A stretch of 64,000 nucleotides of DNA from Rhizobacter sp. Root1238 (GCF_001425825.1 NZ_LMDM01000023.1:304213-368212); one strand, 5' to 3'; counted from the stretch's first letter, positions 1 to 8,887 are shown. Made by a program: numbers and translations. The notes: generated from the sequence alone by a model not told the origin.

Positions 1-171
1 GGCGGCAGCCGGCTCGAAGACATACCCGGCGTGGGGCCGAAGAAACGTGCGAAACTTTTGCAGCGCTTCGGAGGCGTGCGTGGCGTGGGCCATGCGAGCG
101 TGGAAGATCTCGTCACCGTCGAGGGGATCTCCAGAGAACTGGCGGAGGAGATCTATCGTGCGTTGCATTGA
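1..171 (+). CDS. uvrC: UvrABC excinuclease subunit C, C-terminal fragment
   Basis: Only the last 56 codons are in the window; the gene begins upstream of base 1. The fragment reads [20 protein letters not shown] and continues to EEIYRALH followed by TGA. This is the tandem helix-hairpin-helix DNA-binding tail that ends UvrC, the nuclease making both incisions in nucleotide excision repair. The IPGVGPKKR and VEGISRELA hairpins are typical of it. In Burkholderiales uvrC is usually followed by pgsA, as here after one small gene, which supports the call. The catalytic domains cannot be checked. Confidence 0.9.
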   Translation, partial: GGSRLEDIPGVGPKKRAKLLQRFGGVRGVGHASVEDLVTVEGISRELAEEIYRALH

Positions 172-181
172 TCGGACTGAC

Positions 182-256
182 CACCCCCGAGACGCCTGCG
201 GCGTCTCCCCCTCAAGGGGGCGCCGCCGGCGGCCCGGCAAAGCCGGTTCCGCGGCG
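182..256 (-). repeat. Intergenic palindromic repeat, copy 1
   Basis: Read on the minus strand, this stretch contains GGAACCGGCTTTGCCGGGCC, then GCCCCCTTGAGGGGGAG, then a small CGC-rich hairpin and TCGGGGGTG. The same blocks in the same order occur at 53575-53650 on the plus strand. It is made of several short hairpins, does not code, and looks like a dispersed intergenic element of this genome. It lies just before the likely start of the following lipoprotein gene, so part of it may be transcribed as leader. Confidence 0.7.
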
Positions 257-265
257 TCCGCTTGG

Positions 266-766
266 TTGTCGCTGGCCTGCGGCTTTGCTCTGTTGCTTGC
301 GGGCTGCGGATCGACTCCCGCACCCTCTCCAGCGCCTGCCCCCGCGCCTGTGTCGCGGCCTGCGCCGGCTCCCGCACCCGCAACCGCTGCGCCGGCCCCC
401 GCACCCGGCGGCTTCGTCAAGCTGACGGCGCCGGGCCCGGTGCGCAACTGGAACGAAGTGCGCCTGCAGGCCGCGCGGCGCATGGTCGCGTCGAACCCGA
501 ACGGCACCTACATGAGCCGCCCGCCCGACATCCTGCTGGCGATCCCGGTGCTCGAGGTCGAGCTGAACTCCGACGGCAGCGTGCGCCGCATCGATGTGCT
601 GCGCTACCCGGGCCAGGCACCCGAGACCACGCAGATCGCGATCGACGCGATCAAGCGCGCCGCGCCGTTCGGCGATGTGTCGAAGCTGCCCAAGCCCTGG
701 AAGTTCGTCGAGACCTTCCTGTTCGACGACGACAAGCGCTTCAAGCCGCGCACGCTGGATCCCTGA
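266..766 (+). CDS. Small Pro/Ala-rich lipoprotein with TonB-like C-terminal region
   Basis: I place the start at TTG 266, giving 166 residues, because the frame upstream runs through uvrC and an intergenic repeat and has no ATG after the uvrC stop. This start has no clear ribosome binding site, so it is uncertain; GTG 158 is an alternative. The N-terminus is a short hydrophobic segment ending in the lipobox-like LLLAGC, followed by a proline/alanine-rich linker, then about 110 residues with periodic hydrophobic strands (ILLAIPVLEVELNSDGSV, IDVLRYPG, WKFVETFLF). That layout resembles the C-terminal domain of TonB-family energy transducers. The protein is probably anchored by the lipid and spans periplasm. 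Function unknown; the TonB resemblance is by eye. Confidence 0.6.
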   Translation: MSLACGFALLLAGCGSTPAPSPAPAPAPVSRPAPAPAPATAAPAPAPGGFVKLTAPGPVRNWNEVRLQAARRMVASNPNGTYMSRPPDILLAIPVLEVELNSDGSVRRIDVLRYPGQAPETTQIAIDAIKRAAPFGDVSKLPKPWKFVETFLFDDDKRFKPRTLDP

Positions 767-789
767 AGAACTTGGGCACAATGCCGCCC

Positions 790-1356
790 ATGTTCTTCAA
801 TCTCCCGACGCTGCTGACCTGGGCGCGCATCGTTTCGATTCCGCTGGTCGTCGGGGTGTTCTACCTCGACGTCAAGGAACCGCACCAGAACCTGATCGCG
901 ACGGTGCTGTTCATCGTCGTCGCGCTGACCGACTGGGCCGACGGCTACCTGGCCCGCCGCCTCAACATGACGTCGTCGTTCGGCGCCTTCCTCGATCCGG
1001 TGGCCGACAAGTTTCTCGTCTGCGCCGCGCTGCTGGTGCTGGTGCACCTGGGCCGGCTGCATGCGCTGATCGCGCTGGTGATCATCGGCCGCGAGATCGC
1101 GATCTCGGCGCTGCGCGAATGGATGGCGCAGATCGGCGCCTCCCGCAGTGTCGCGGTGCACATGCTCGGCAAGCTGAAGACCACCGTGCAGATGATCGCG
1201 ATCCCCTTTCTGCTGTACCACGGCACGCTGTTCGGCCTGATCGACACGCAGCTGTGGGGCACCTGGCTGATCTATGCATCGGCGGTGCTGACGATCTGGT
1301 CGATGGTGTACTACCTGCAGAAGGCGCTGCCGGAGATCCGAGCCAAGGTGCGATGA
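790..1356 (+). CDS. pgsA: CDP-diacylglycerol--glycerol-3-phosphate 3-phosphatidyltransferase
   Basis: PgsA joins CDP-diacylglycerol and glycerol-3-phosphate to make phosphatidylglycerol phosphate, the committed step to phosphatidylglycerol and cardiolipin, in the inner membrane. The 188-residue protein has the CDP-alcohol phosphotransferase signature D51-G52-x2-A55-R56-x8-G65-x3-D69-x3-D73 and about five hydrophobic helices, as expected for the family length of 180-190. ATG 790 (MFFNLPTLLTWARI) matches the usual start; ATG 781 would add only three residues. The stop overlaps the start of the next gene by four bases (ATGA), so the two are probably co-translated. Confidence 0.95.
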   Translation: MFFNLPTLLTWARIVSIPLVVGVFYLDVKEPHQNLIATVLFIVVALTDWADGYLARRLNMTSSFGAFLDPVADKFLVCAALLVLVHLGRLHALIALVIIGREIAISALREWMAQIGASRSVAVHMLGKLKTTVQMIAIPFLLYHGTLFGLIDTQLWGTWLIYASAVLTIWSMVYYLQKALPEIRAKVR

Positions 1357-2309
1357 ACTCCACCAGCGCGCGCGACCGCCTGCTGCAGGCGATGCCGCCG
1401 GTGTTCGTGCTGATCTGGAGCACCGGCTTCATCGTCGCGCGCTACGGCATGCCGCATGCGCCGCCGATCTCGTTCCTGTCGATGCGCTATGCGCTGTCGG
1501 TGCTGTGCTTCGGTGCCTGGATCGCGATCTCGCGAGCGGCCTGGCCGAGCGGCCGCGCGCAATGGCTGCACCTTGCCGTGTCGGGCGTGCTGATGCATGC
1601 CGGCTACCTGGGCGGCGTGTGGGCGGCGGTGAAGTCCGGCATGGGCGCCGGCACGATCGCGCTGCTGGTCGGCCTGCAGCCGGTGCTGACGGCGGTGTGG
1701 CTCAGCGTCACGTCGACCGCGGGCGACGGCGAATCGCGCGTCTCGTCGCGCCAATGGCTCGGTCTGGTGCTCGGCCTGTCGGGGCTGCTGCTGGTCGTGT
1801 GGCGCAAGCTCGGTGCCGGCGAGCTGACGGCCTGGAACCTGACGCTTGCCGCCTTCGCACTGGTGTGCATCACGGTCGGCACGCTGTACCAGAAGCGCTT
1901 CGTCGCCCCCTGCGACGTGCGCACCGCCAACACCGTGCAGTTGCTGGCCGCGCTGGCGGTCAGCCTGCCGGTCGCGCTGTGGGAGGCGCTGGTCGAGCAC
2001 GAGGCGATCGTGTTCCATCCGCACCTGATCGGCGCGATGGCCTGGTCGGTGATCGGCCTCACGCTGGGCGGCAGCTCGCTGCTGTACCTGCTGATCCAGC
2101 GCGGCGCCGCCACGCGCGTCACCAGCCTGCTCTACCTGGTGCCGCCGACCACCGCGCTGATGGCCTGGCTGCTGTTCGGCGAGTCGATCACGCCGACGAT
2201 GGTGCTGGGCATGGCGCTCACCGCCGTCGGCGTGGCGCTGGTGGTGCGCTCGCCGGCCCCGGCCGCTGCGGCGGTGCCAGCCACGGCGGCGTCGCCAAGG
2301 CCTGAATGA
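1353..2309 (+). CDS. EamA/RhaT-family drug/metabolite exporter
   Basis: A 318-residue integral membrane protein with about ten predicted helices arranged as two repeats, typical of the drug/metabolite transporter superfamily (two EamA domains, roughly residues 12-140 and 160-300). The second repeat ends with the family pattern TALMAWLLFGESITPTMVLG. Such proteins export small metabolites or amino acids; the substrate cannot be read from sequence. It overlaps pgsA by four bases at its start. Its 3' end overlaps the convergent LysR gene by 92 bases, an unusually long tail-to-tail overlap; the last 25 or so residues are a low-complexity Ala/Pro tail, so the overlap costs little. Confidence 0.88.
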   Translation: MNSTSARDRLLQAMPPVFVLIWSTGFIVARYGMPHAPPISFLSMRYALSVLCFGAWIAISRAAWPSGRAQWLHLAVSGVLMHAGYLGGVWAAVKSGMGAGTIALLVGLQPVLTAVWLSVTSTAGDGESRVSSRQWLGLVLGLSGLLLVVWRKLGAGELTAWNLTLAAFALVCITVGTLYQKRFVAPCDVRTANTVQLLAALAVSLPVALWEALVEHEAIVFHPHLIGAMAWSVIGLTLGGSSLLYLLIQRGAATRVTSLLYLVPPTTALMAWLLFGESITPTMVLGMALTAVGVALVVRSPAPAAAAVPATAASPRPE

Positions 2310-3192
2310 GCTGCTGCTGAAGAAGGCGCACCCGGCGCGGCACGCTGCTGTTCGGCGCGCGCGGCGGCAGCACCCAGTGCACGTCGGCATCGAGCATCGC
2401 GTAGCGCGGCAGCACCTGCTGCAGGCGGCCGCTGCGCAGGTGCTCGTGCACATCCCACAGCGAGCGCAGCATCAGCCCGTGGCCGGCCAGCGCCCAGTCG
2501 CGCACCACCTCGCCGCTGTTGCTCGCGAGCGGGCCGTTCACCCGCATCGTCACCGCGGCACCGCGCGGCGACAGGTCCTGCAGGCGCCAGGTGGCGGGTT
2601 GGTCGTCGTTCTCGCTGACGACCAGGCAGGCATGCTGCGCGAGCTCGTCGAGCGCCTGCGGCACGCCGGCGCGCTGCAGGTAGGCCGGCGCGCCGACGAT
2701 GATCCGCCGGTTCGATGCCAGCCGGCGCGTGACGACGTTCGGATCGCGCGGCGCCCACAGCCACACCGCGGCGTCGAAGCCGGCGGCCCGCAGGTCGGGC
2801 AGTTGCTCGCGGAGGTGGAGCTGCACCTGCACCTGCGGGTACGCCGCATGGAACTGCGCCAGCAGCGGCCCGAGCCACGCATGGCCGAAGCCGAACGAGC
2901 TGCACAGCCGGATCAGGCCGCGCGGCTCGTCGTGGCGCTCGGTCAGCTGCGCCTGCAGCTGCTCGAAGCCCTGCAGCAACGGCCGCGCCTGCGCCACGAA
3001 GGCCTCGCCGTGCGGCGTGAGCTGCAGCCGGCGCGTGCTGCGGTGGAACAGCCGCAGCCCGAGCCGCGACTCCAGCGCCGCCAGCCGCTTCGACACCGCC
3101 GGCGGCGCCAGGTCGAGCTGGCGTGCCGCGGCGGCCAGGCTGCCCAGCTCGGCCGCGCTGCTCACCAGCAGCAGGTCGGAGCGCTCGATCAT
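2218..3192 (-). CDS. LysR-family transcriptional regulator
   Basis: 324 residues starting at ATG 3192 (MIERSDLLLVSSAAELGSLA). The N-terminal winged helix-turn-helix (residues 1-60: AAARQLDLAPPAVSKRLAALE, then LGLRLFHRSTRRLQLTPHGE) is diagnostic for LysR; the rest is a periplasmic-binding-like effector domain. It is divergent from the hydrolase and tartrate-type dehydrogenase genes across a 75-base gap, the usual arrangement when a LysR protein controls its neighbours and itself. LysR regulators of D-malate/tartrate catabolism (DmlR type) sit beside such dehydrogenases, so a similar effector is a reasonable inference. The C-terminus is a Pro/Ala/Arg-rich tail read through the end of the convergent exporter gene. 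Confidence 0.9.
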   Translation of the reverse strand: MIERSDLLLVSSAAELGSLAAAARQLDLAPPAVSKRLAALESRLGLRLFHRSTRRLQLTPHGEAFVAQARPLLQGFEQLQAQLTERHDEPRGLIRLCSSFGFGHAWLGPLLAQFHAAYPQVQVQLHLREQLPDLRAAGFDAAVWLWAPRDPNVVTRRLASNRRIIVGAPAYLQRAGVPQALDELAQHACLVVSENDDQPATWRLQDLSPRGAAVTMRVNGPLASNSGEVVRDWALAGHGLMLRSLWDVHEHLRSGRLQQVLPRYAMLDADVHWVLPPRAPNSSVPRRVRLLQQQLIQALATPPWLAPPQRPGPASAPPAPRRRR

Positions 3193-3267
3193 TGATGCCT
3201 CCAGGGAACGAATGGGTTTCCGGATTATTGCTTGCTGACGCCGGGCGACCGCACCAGAATGCGCCGC

Positions 3268-4146
3268 ATGTTCGAAGCATTCGAGAGCCGGCGTTTCGCC
3301 GTCGATGGGGCCGAAATCCAGGCGCGGGTGGGCGGGCAGGGCGCGCCGCTGCTGCTGCTGCACGGCCATCCGCAGACGCATGCGATGTGGCACCGCGTGG
3401 TGCCGCAGCTCGCGCAGCGGTTTCGCGTCGTCGCGATGGACCTGCGCGGGTATGGCGATTCGTCGCGGCCCGCACCCGACGACGCGCATGCGATGCACAG
3501 CAAGCGCGCGATGGCGCGCGATGCGGTCGACGTGATGGCGCAACTCGGCCACACGCGCTTCGCGGTGTGCGCGCACGACCGCGGCGCACGCGTGGCGCAC
3601 CGGCTCGCGCTCGATCATCCGCAAGCGGTGTCGCGGCTGCTGCTGCTCGACATCGCGCCGACGCTTGCGATGTACGAAGGCACGACCGATGCCTTCGCAC
3701 GCGCCTACTGGCATTGGTTCACGCTGATCCAGCCGGCGCCGCTGCCGGAGCGGATGATCGGCCACGACCCGGTGTTCTACCTGCGCAGCGTGATGGGGCG
3801 GCGCCATGCCGGGCTGGCCGCGTTCGATGCGGCGGCACTCGCCGAATACGAGCGCTGCATCGCGCTGCCGGGCAGCGTGGCGTCGATCTGCGAAGACTAC
3901 CGGGCCTCCGCCACCATCGACCTCGACCATGACGGCGCCGACCGCGCGGCGGGGCGCCGCATCGAGGTGCCGTTGCGCGTGCTGTGGGCCGAGCACGGTG
4001 CCGTCGGGCGCTGCTTCGACGTGCTCGCGCTGTGGCGCGATGCCGCGCGAGACGTGAGTGGCCGGGCCGTGCCCTGCGGCCACTACATCGCCGAAGAATT
4101 GCCCGAGCTGCTGCTCGCCGAGATGAACGATTTCCTGAAGGACTGA
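3268..4146 (+). CDS. Alpha/beta hydrolase, haloacetate dehalogenase family
   Basis: 292 residues from ATG 3268 (MFEAFESRRF), the form of N-terminus seen in haloacetate dehalogenases; ATG 3259 is also possible. The fold is alpha/beta hydrolase: HGHPQTH oxyanion loop at 32-38, then the nucleophile elbow AHDRGARVAHR. Here Asp104 replaces Ser as nucleophile, with Arg105 and Arg108 placed to bind carboxylate. Asp128 and His272 complete the triad, and His149-Trp150 sit where fluoroacetate dehalogenases have their halide-binding pair. These features predict hydrolytic dehalogenation of a short 2-haloacid, giving a 2-hydroxy acid. The tartrate-type dehydrogenase starts three bases after the stop, so the pair forms an operon, probably under the divergent LysR gene. 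Actual substrate untested. Confidence 0.85.
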   Translation: MFEAFESRRFAVDGAEIQARVGGQGAPLLLLHGHPQTHAMWHRVVPQLAQRFRVVAMDLRGYGDSSRPAPDDAHAMHSKRAMARDAVDVMAQLGHTRFAVCAHDRGARVAHRLALDHPQAVSRLLLLDIAPTLAMYEGTTDAFARAYWHWFTLIQPAPLPERMIGHDPVFYLRSVMGRRHAGLAAFDAAALAEYERCIALPGSVASICEDYRASATIDLDHDGADRAAGRRIEVPLRVLWAEHGAVGRCFDVLALWRDAARDVSGRAVPCGHYIAEELPELLLAEMNDFLKD

Positions 4147-4149
4147 ACG

Positions 4150-5250
<1,101 letters not shown>

Positions 5251-5391
5251 CACCGCATGACAGGCGGGGCGGCCGACACGGCTGGAACCCGCGCCGAATA
5301 TGACGCGGACAGCCTATTGTCAAGCGAGGAAGCACGCTCGCGGACGCTGCCTTCGGATGCAGCTGATTACGCATAGAATCCGCTTCCGCGC

Positions 5392-5420
5392 TTGACACTG
5401 TCGGTGCCTGAGGCTGTAAT
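5392..5420 (+). promoter_or_regulatory. Sigma-70 promoter of hupB
   Basis: A perfect -35 TTGACA (5392-5397) is followed by exactly 17 bases and a -10 TGTAAT (5415-5420). The predicted transcript begins near 5427 and leaves a leader of about 90 bases before the HU start codon at 5517. This is the best-matching housekeeping promoter in the first 10 kb. Confidence 0.75.
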
Positions 5421-5516
5421 CGTTCGAGCCGATGGCCCCATACCGCGCGGCCCGGATCCAGGCTCCACACCCATCCAGATTCTTTTCAAGACACCTTTTT
5501 TTGAGGGGGTACCTTC

Positions 5517-5789
5517 GTGAACAAATCCGAACTGATTGAGCACATCGCCAAGCAGGCCGACATCTCCAAAGCAGCAGCGACGCGCGCGCTCGAAGCTCTG
5601 ATCGGCGGCGTGAAATCCACGCTGAAGAAAAACAACAGCGTGTCGCTCGTTGGCTTCGGCACCTTCAGCGTCAGCAAGCGTGCCGCACGTGCCGGCCGCA
5701 ACCCGCGCACCGGCGCCACCATCAAGATCAAGGCCGCCAAGGTGCCGAAGTTCCGTCCGGGCAAGGCCCTGAAAGACGCGGTCAACTGA
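5517..5789 (+). CDS. hupB: Histone-like DNA-binding protein HU (beta type)
   Basis: 90 residues, the standard HU length. It starts with GTG 5517 ([20 protein letters not shown]), preceded by a strong GAGGGGG ribosome binding site. The DNA-binding arm signature [12 protein letters not shown] and the preceding [14 protein letters not shown] are diagnostic. HU compacts and bends DNA as a dimer. The gene stands alone with its own promoter and is followed by a tRNA gene 25 bases later. Its base use is less G+C-biased than its neighbours, normal for a highly expressed gene. Confidence 0.96.
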   Translation: MNKSELIEHIAKQADISKAAATRALEALIGGVKSTLKKNNSVSLVGFGTFSVSKRAARAGRNPRTGATIKIKAAKVPKFRPGKALKDAVN

Positions 5790-5814
5790 AGACCGCGGGC
5801 GACCGGAAGCATCC

Positions 5815-5890
5815 GGGTGCTTAGCTCAGTTGGTAGAGCGGCGCCCTTACAAGGCGTAGGTCGGGGGTTCGAGCCCCTCAGCACCCACCA
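5815..5890 (+). tRNA. tRNA-Val (anticodon TAC)
   Basis: A 76-base cloverleaf with encoded CCA. Acceptor arms GGGTGCT and AGCACCC pair fully; the D arm contains AGCTCAGTTGGTAGAGC; anticodon stem GCGCC/GGCGT encloses the loop CTTACAA with anticodon TAC at 5848-5850; the T arm is GGGGGTTCGAGCCCC. It lies 25 bases after hupB and is probably co-transcribed with it. Confidence 0.97.
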
Positions 5891-5937
5891 CGGAACACCG
5901 TTGCGCAAACGCTAGAATCCGCGCCGTGTCCACCCCC

Positions 5938-5966
5938 AAAGGCGAACCCAGGTTCGCCTTTGTTGC
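5938..5966 (+). terminator. Intrinsic terminator after hupB/tRNA-Val
   Basis: A perfect 11-base-pair hairpin, AAAGGCGAACC-CA-GGTTCGCCTTT, followed by GTTG. The A/T flanks of the stem supply a short T run. It lies between tRNA-Val and ppiD. Confidence 0.7.
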
Positions 5967-6017
5967 ATTTGAAGCAGCGCCGTCCGGCTGCACAGCGATC
6001 ACCGTTCGAGGCCATCG

Positions 6018-7955
6018 ATGTTTGAATTTGTTCGCACGCACAACCGCCTGTTCCAGTTCCTGCTGCTGATACTGGTCGTCCCCGCCTTCGTGCTGACCGG
6101 GGCTTACCAGGGCTATCGATCGATGGCCGGCAGCGGCGGCGTCGCGAGCGTCGACGGTCACAAGATCACACAAGTCGAGTGGGATGCCGCGCAACGCGAG
6201 CAGGTCGACCGCATCCGCCGCCAGGCCCCGAACGTCGACATCCGCATGTTCGACACGCCGGCGATGCGCCTGCAGACGCTGGACAACCTGGTGCGCGAAC
6301 GCGTGCTGCAGACCGCGGCCGCGAAGGCGAACTTCACCGCCACGCCCGATCGCGTGCTGAACGTCTACATGAACGATCCGCAGTTCGCGCAGTTCCGCGG
6401 CCCCGGCGGTGGCTTCGACAAGGAGGCGCTGACGGTCGCACTGTCGGCGCAGGGCATGACGGTGGCCGGCTTCGAGCAGACGCTGCGCCAGCAACTGGAG
6501 ATGCGCCAGGTGATGTTCGGCATCGGCGGCACGGTGTTCGCACCGGCCGCGGCGGCGTCGAGCGCGATCGACGCGATGTTCCAGCAGCGCGAGTTCCAGC
6601 AGCAGCGCTTCGACACCAAGGACTACCTCGCGAAGGTGTCGCCGACCGATGCCGAGATCCAGGCCTACTACAAGGATCCGGCGAACGCCTCGCAGTTCAT
6701 GTCGCCGGAGCAGGCCAGCATCGAGTACGTGGTGCTCGACGTCGACGCGATCAAGAAGACGCTGACGGTGCCCGAAGACAAGCTGCGCGAGTACTACAAG
6801 GAAAACGAGAAGCGCTTTGCCGTCGCCGAAGAGCGCCGCGCGAGCCACATCCTGATCAAGGCCGACAAGTCGGCGCCGGCCGCCGAGCGTGCGCAGGCCA
6901 AGGCGAAGGCCGAAGCCCTGCTGGCCGAGGTCAAGAAGAACCCGGCGAGCTTCGCCGACGTGGCCCGCAAGAATTCGCAGGACACCGGCTCGGCGGTGAA
7001 CGGTGGCGACCTCGACTTCTTCGGCCGCGGCGCGATGGTCAAGCCCTTCGAGGACGCGGCATTCGCGCTGAAGCCGGGCGGCATCAGCGGTGTGGTCGAA
7101 AGCGATTTCGGCTACCACATCATCCAGGTGACGCAGGCCCGCGGCGGCGAGACGAAGAGCTTCGAGCAGGTGCGCCCCGAGATCGAGGACGAGGTCAAGA
7201 AGCAGCTCGCGCAGGCCAGGTTCTCCGAGGCGGCGGTCGAGTTCACCAACACGGTCTACGAGCAGCCGGACAGCCTGAAGCCGGTGGCCGACAAGCTGAA
7301 GCTGACGGTGCAGACCGCGCAGGGCGTGACCCGCACGGCCGGCCCGGCGGCCAAGGGCCCGCTCGCATCGCCGAAGTTCCTCGAAGCGCTGTTCGGCAAC
7401 GACGCGCTGCGCAACAAGAAGAACACCGAAGCGGTCGATGCCGGTTCGAGCCAGTTGATTTCGGGCCGCATCGTGACCTACAGCCCGGCCGCGATGAAGC
7501 CGCTGCCCGACGTCACTGCAAGCGTGAAGGAAAAGCTGGTGGCACGGCAGGCTGCGGCACTGGCGCGCAAGGAAGGCGAGGCCCGCTTGGCCGAGCTGCG
7601 CAAGGCGCCCGAGACGGCGCTGGCCAATCCGGCGCAACTGGTGTCGCGCGCGCAATCGCGCGACCTGCCGAAGCCGCTGATCGATGCCGTTCTGAAGGCA
7701 CCGGCCACCAAGCTGCCGGCGGTCGAAGGTGTCGACCTGGGCGACCAGGGCTACGTGGTCGTGAAGGTCACCAAGGTGCTGGGTCGCGACCCGGTGGCCG
7801 CTGATCCCGCACGCTCGCAAAGCCAGTACGCGCAGGCGTGGGCCGCGGCCGAGGCGCAGGCGTACTACGTCGCGTTGAAGAGCCGCTTCAAGGTCGACGT
7901 GCACCCGGCGGCCGGTGCGGCCGAAGAAGCTGCAGCGAGCAACGCCGCCAACTGA
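6018..7955 (+). CDS. ppiD: Periplasmic peptidyl-prolyl isomerase / folding factor PpiD (SurA-N type)
   Basis: 645 residues. A short cytoplasmic N-terminus (MFEFVRTHNRL) and one membrane helix (about 11-28) anchor a large periplasmic part. A SurA-like chaperone region (about 35-240) is followed by a parvulin rotamase domain at roughly 271-370, with RRASHILIKADKS, GDLDFFGRGAMVKPFEDAAF and SDFGYHIIQVT. A second weaker chaperone region follows, ending in an Ala-rich tail. PpiD helps outer-membrane and exported proteins leave the Sec translocon. Length and order match Burkholderiales PpiD. It stands between two tRNA genes, with no partner gene nearby. Confidence 0.93.
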   Translation: MFEFVRTHNRLFQFLLLILVVPAFVLTGAYQGYRSMAGSGGVASVDGHKITQVEWDAAQREQVDRIRRQAPNVDIRMFDTPAMRLQTLDNLVRERVLQTAAAKANFTATPDRVLNVYMNDPQFAQFRGPGGGFDKEALTVALSAQGMTVAGFEQTLRQQLEMRQVMFGIGGTVFAPAAAASSAIDAMFQQREFQQQRFDTKDYLAKVSPTDAEIQAYYKDPANASQFMSPEQASIEYVVLDVDAIKKTLTVPEDKLREYYKENEKRFAVAEERRASHILIKADKSAPAAERAQAKAKAEALLAEVKKNPASFADVARKNSQDTGSAVNGGDLDFFGRGAMVKPFEDAAFALKPGGISGVVESDFGYHIIQVTQARGGETKSFEQVRPEIEDEVKKQLAQARFSEAAVEFTNTVYEQPDSLKPVADKLKLTVQTAQGVTRTAGPAAKGPLASPKFLEALFGNDALRNKKNTEAVDAGSSQLISGRIVTYSPAAMKPLPDVTASVKEKLVARQAAALARKEGEARLAELRKAPETALANPAQLVSRAQSRDLPKPLIDAVLKAPATKLPAVEGVDLGDQGYVVVKVTKVLGRDPVAADPARSQSQYAQAWAAAEAQAYYVALKSRFKVDVHPAAGAAEEAAASNAAN

Positions 7956-7977
7956 TCGAATGGCCTGCGGATGAGGC

Positions 7978-7983
7978 TATACT
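7978..7983 (+). promoter_or_regulatory. -10 element of tRNA-His
   Basis: TATACT lies 12 bases before the 5' end of the tRNA, the right distance for a -10 box. No convincing -35 is visible at 16-18 bases upstream, where ppiD ends. Confidence 0.5.
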
Positions 7984-7995
7984 CCGAGATTCTGC

Positions 7996-8072
7996 GGTGG
8001 CTGTAGCTCAGTTGGTAGAGTCCAGGATTGTGATTCCTGTCGTCGTGGGTTCGAGTCCCATCAGCCACCCCA
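7996..8072 (+). tRNA. tRNA-His (anticodon GTG)
   Basis: A 77-base gene with the histidine-specific extra G at -1 (7996) paired to C73, anticodon loop TTGTGAT with GTG at 8030-8032, T arm GTGGGTTCGAGTCCCAT and encoded CCA at 8070-8072. Its 3' half is the integration site of the element that follows: bases 8026-8073 recur exactly at 16201-16248, so the gene remains intact after insertion. Confidence 0.97.
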
Positions 8073-8073
8073 C
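8026..8073 (+). repeat. attL: 48-bp direct repeat inside tRNA-His
   Basis: From GATTGTGATTCC to CAGCCACCCCAC, identical base for base to 16201-16248; the flanking base differs on each side. It covers the anticodon loop through the CCA end of tRNA-His, a classic target for tyrosine integrases of prophages and islands. Confidence 0.93.
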
Positions 8074-8077
8074 ATGA

Positions 8078-8104
8078 AGCCCGCTTGCAGCGGGCTTTTT
8101 CTTT
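8078..8104 (+). terminator. Intrinsic terminator after tRNA-His
   Basis: Seven-base-pair hairpin AGCCCGC-TTGCA-GCGGGCT followed by TTTTCTTT. It lies just inside attL, so the inserted element supplies the terminator now used by tRNA-His. Confidence 0.85.
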
Positions 8105-8143
8105 GTAGCGCCCGCTAACGAGCACATGTTGCAGAGGCTCCTT

Positions 8144-8162
8144 ATTTCCCACGGTGGGAAAT
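8144..8162. promoter_or_regulatory. Perfect 19-bp palindrome, possible operator
   Basis: ATTTCCCACGGTGGGAAAT is a perfect dyad (nine bases each side of one central G) in the gap between tRNA-His and the 2H phosphoesterase gene. It has no T run and is too short for a useful terminator, so a dimeric repressor site is more likely. No repressor gene survives in the element. Confidence 0.4.
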
Positions 8163-8271
8163 GGGGGCCAACCCGCAGCTGGCGCTACAGCGCTCCAGCA
8201 CTCCCTGACGGGCGCATACTCACGAAGATGAACTCTCGCCGAGATTGCGCCTCCGCGGGGCGCCGGCTTTG

Positions 8272-8784
8272 ATGTCTAGCCGTCGCTTGTTCGTGGGCCT
8301 CATGGCCGACGACCGCATGCGCGATGCGGTGGACGCGCTGCGGTCGACGTGGGTCTGGCCGCCTGGCGCGCACATGGTGCCACGGCACAATCTCCACCTA
8401 ACGCTGCACTTCCTCGGGGACGTCGACCTGATCGACGAGGCGAGTTTGGTCGAGGCGCTCGCCGCCGTGCCGGTGCCCGAACTGCAACTCTCGATGCAGT
8501 CGAACGCGATTTGGAACGACGGCACCGTGGTGTTGCTGGCCGAAGGCACGCCGGCGCTAGACGACCTGCGGCGCGACACCGGCGTTGCGGTGGCCGCCGC
8601 CGGCCTGGCGACCGAGCCTCGGTGGACGCCTCACATGACGCTGGCCAGGCACGCAGGTGCGGCGCAGGCGCCGGCAGCAATCGGTCCGATCCTCTGGGCG
8701 CCGCGCGAAGTGGCTCTGGTCTGGTCGCGGCGTGAGGCCGCGGGTTATGAGGTGGTGCGGGCGTGGCCGACGATCACGGGCTGA
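8272..8784 (+). CDS. thpR: 2H phosphoesterase, RNA 2',3'-cyclic phosphodiesterase (ThpR/LigT) family
   Basis: 170 residues from ATG 8272 (MSSRRLFVGLMADD), close to the usual family length of 175-190. The two catalytic HxTx motifs of the 2H superfamily are present: HLTL at 42-45 and HMTL at 120-123. Family members hydrolyse 2',3'-cyclic phosphates on RNA or tRNA ends, and some reverse or ligate 2'-5' linkages in vitro. The gene lies inside the tRNA-His element between attL and the integrase fragment, so it is probably cargo; related 2H enzymes in phages act in RNA repair or remove cyclic-nucleotide defence signals. Which applies here is not known. Confidence 0.85.
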   Translation: MSSRRLFVGLMADDRMRDAVDALRSTWVWPPGAHMVPRHNLHLTLHFLGDVDLIDEASLVEALAAVPVPELQLSMQSNAIWNDGTVVLLAEGTPALDDLRRDTGVAVAAAGLATEPRWTPHMTLARHAGAAQAPAAIGPILWAPREVALVWSRREAAGYEVVRAWPTITG

Positions 8785-8887
8785 GGAGACGGATGGCGGC
8801 AGTGATGCCGCCCAGGTCGCAATTCTTGCGCTGCTGCCCGGGTCTTCCGCGATCACGTCACCATTTATCCCCTCGCGAGCCCGAGCA

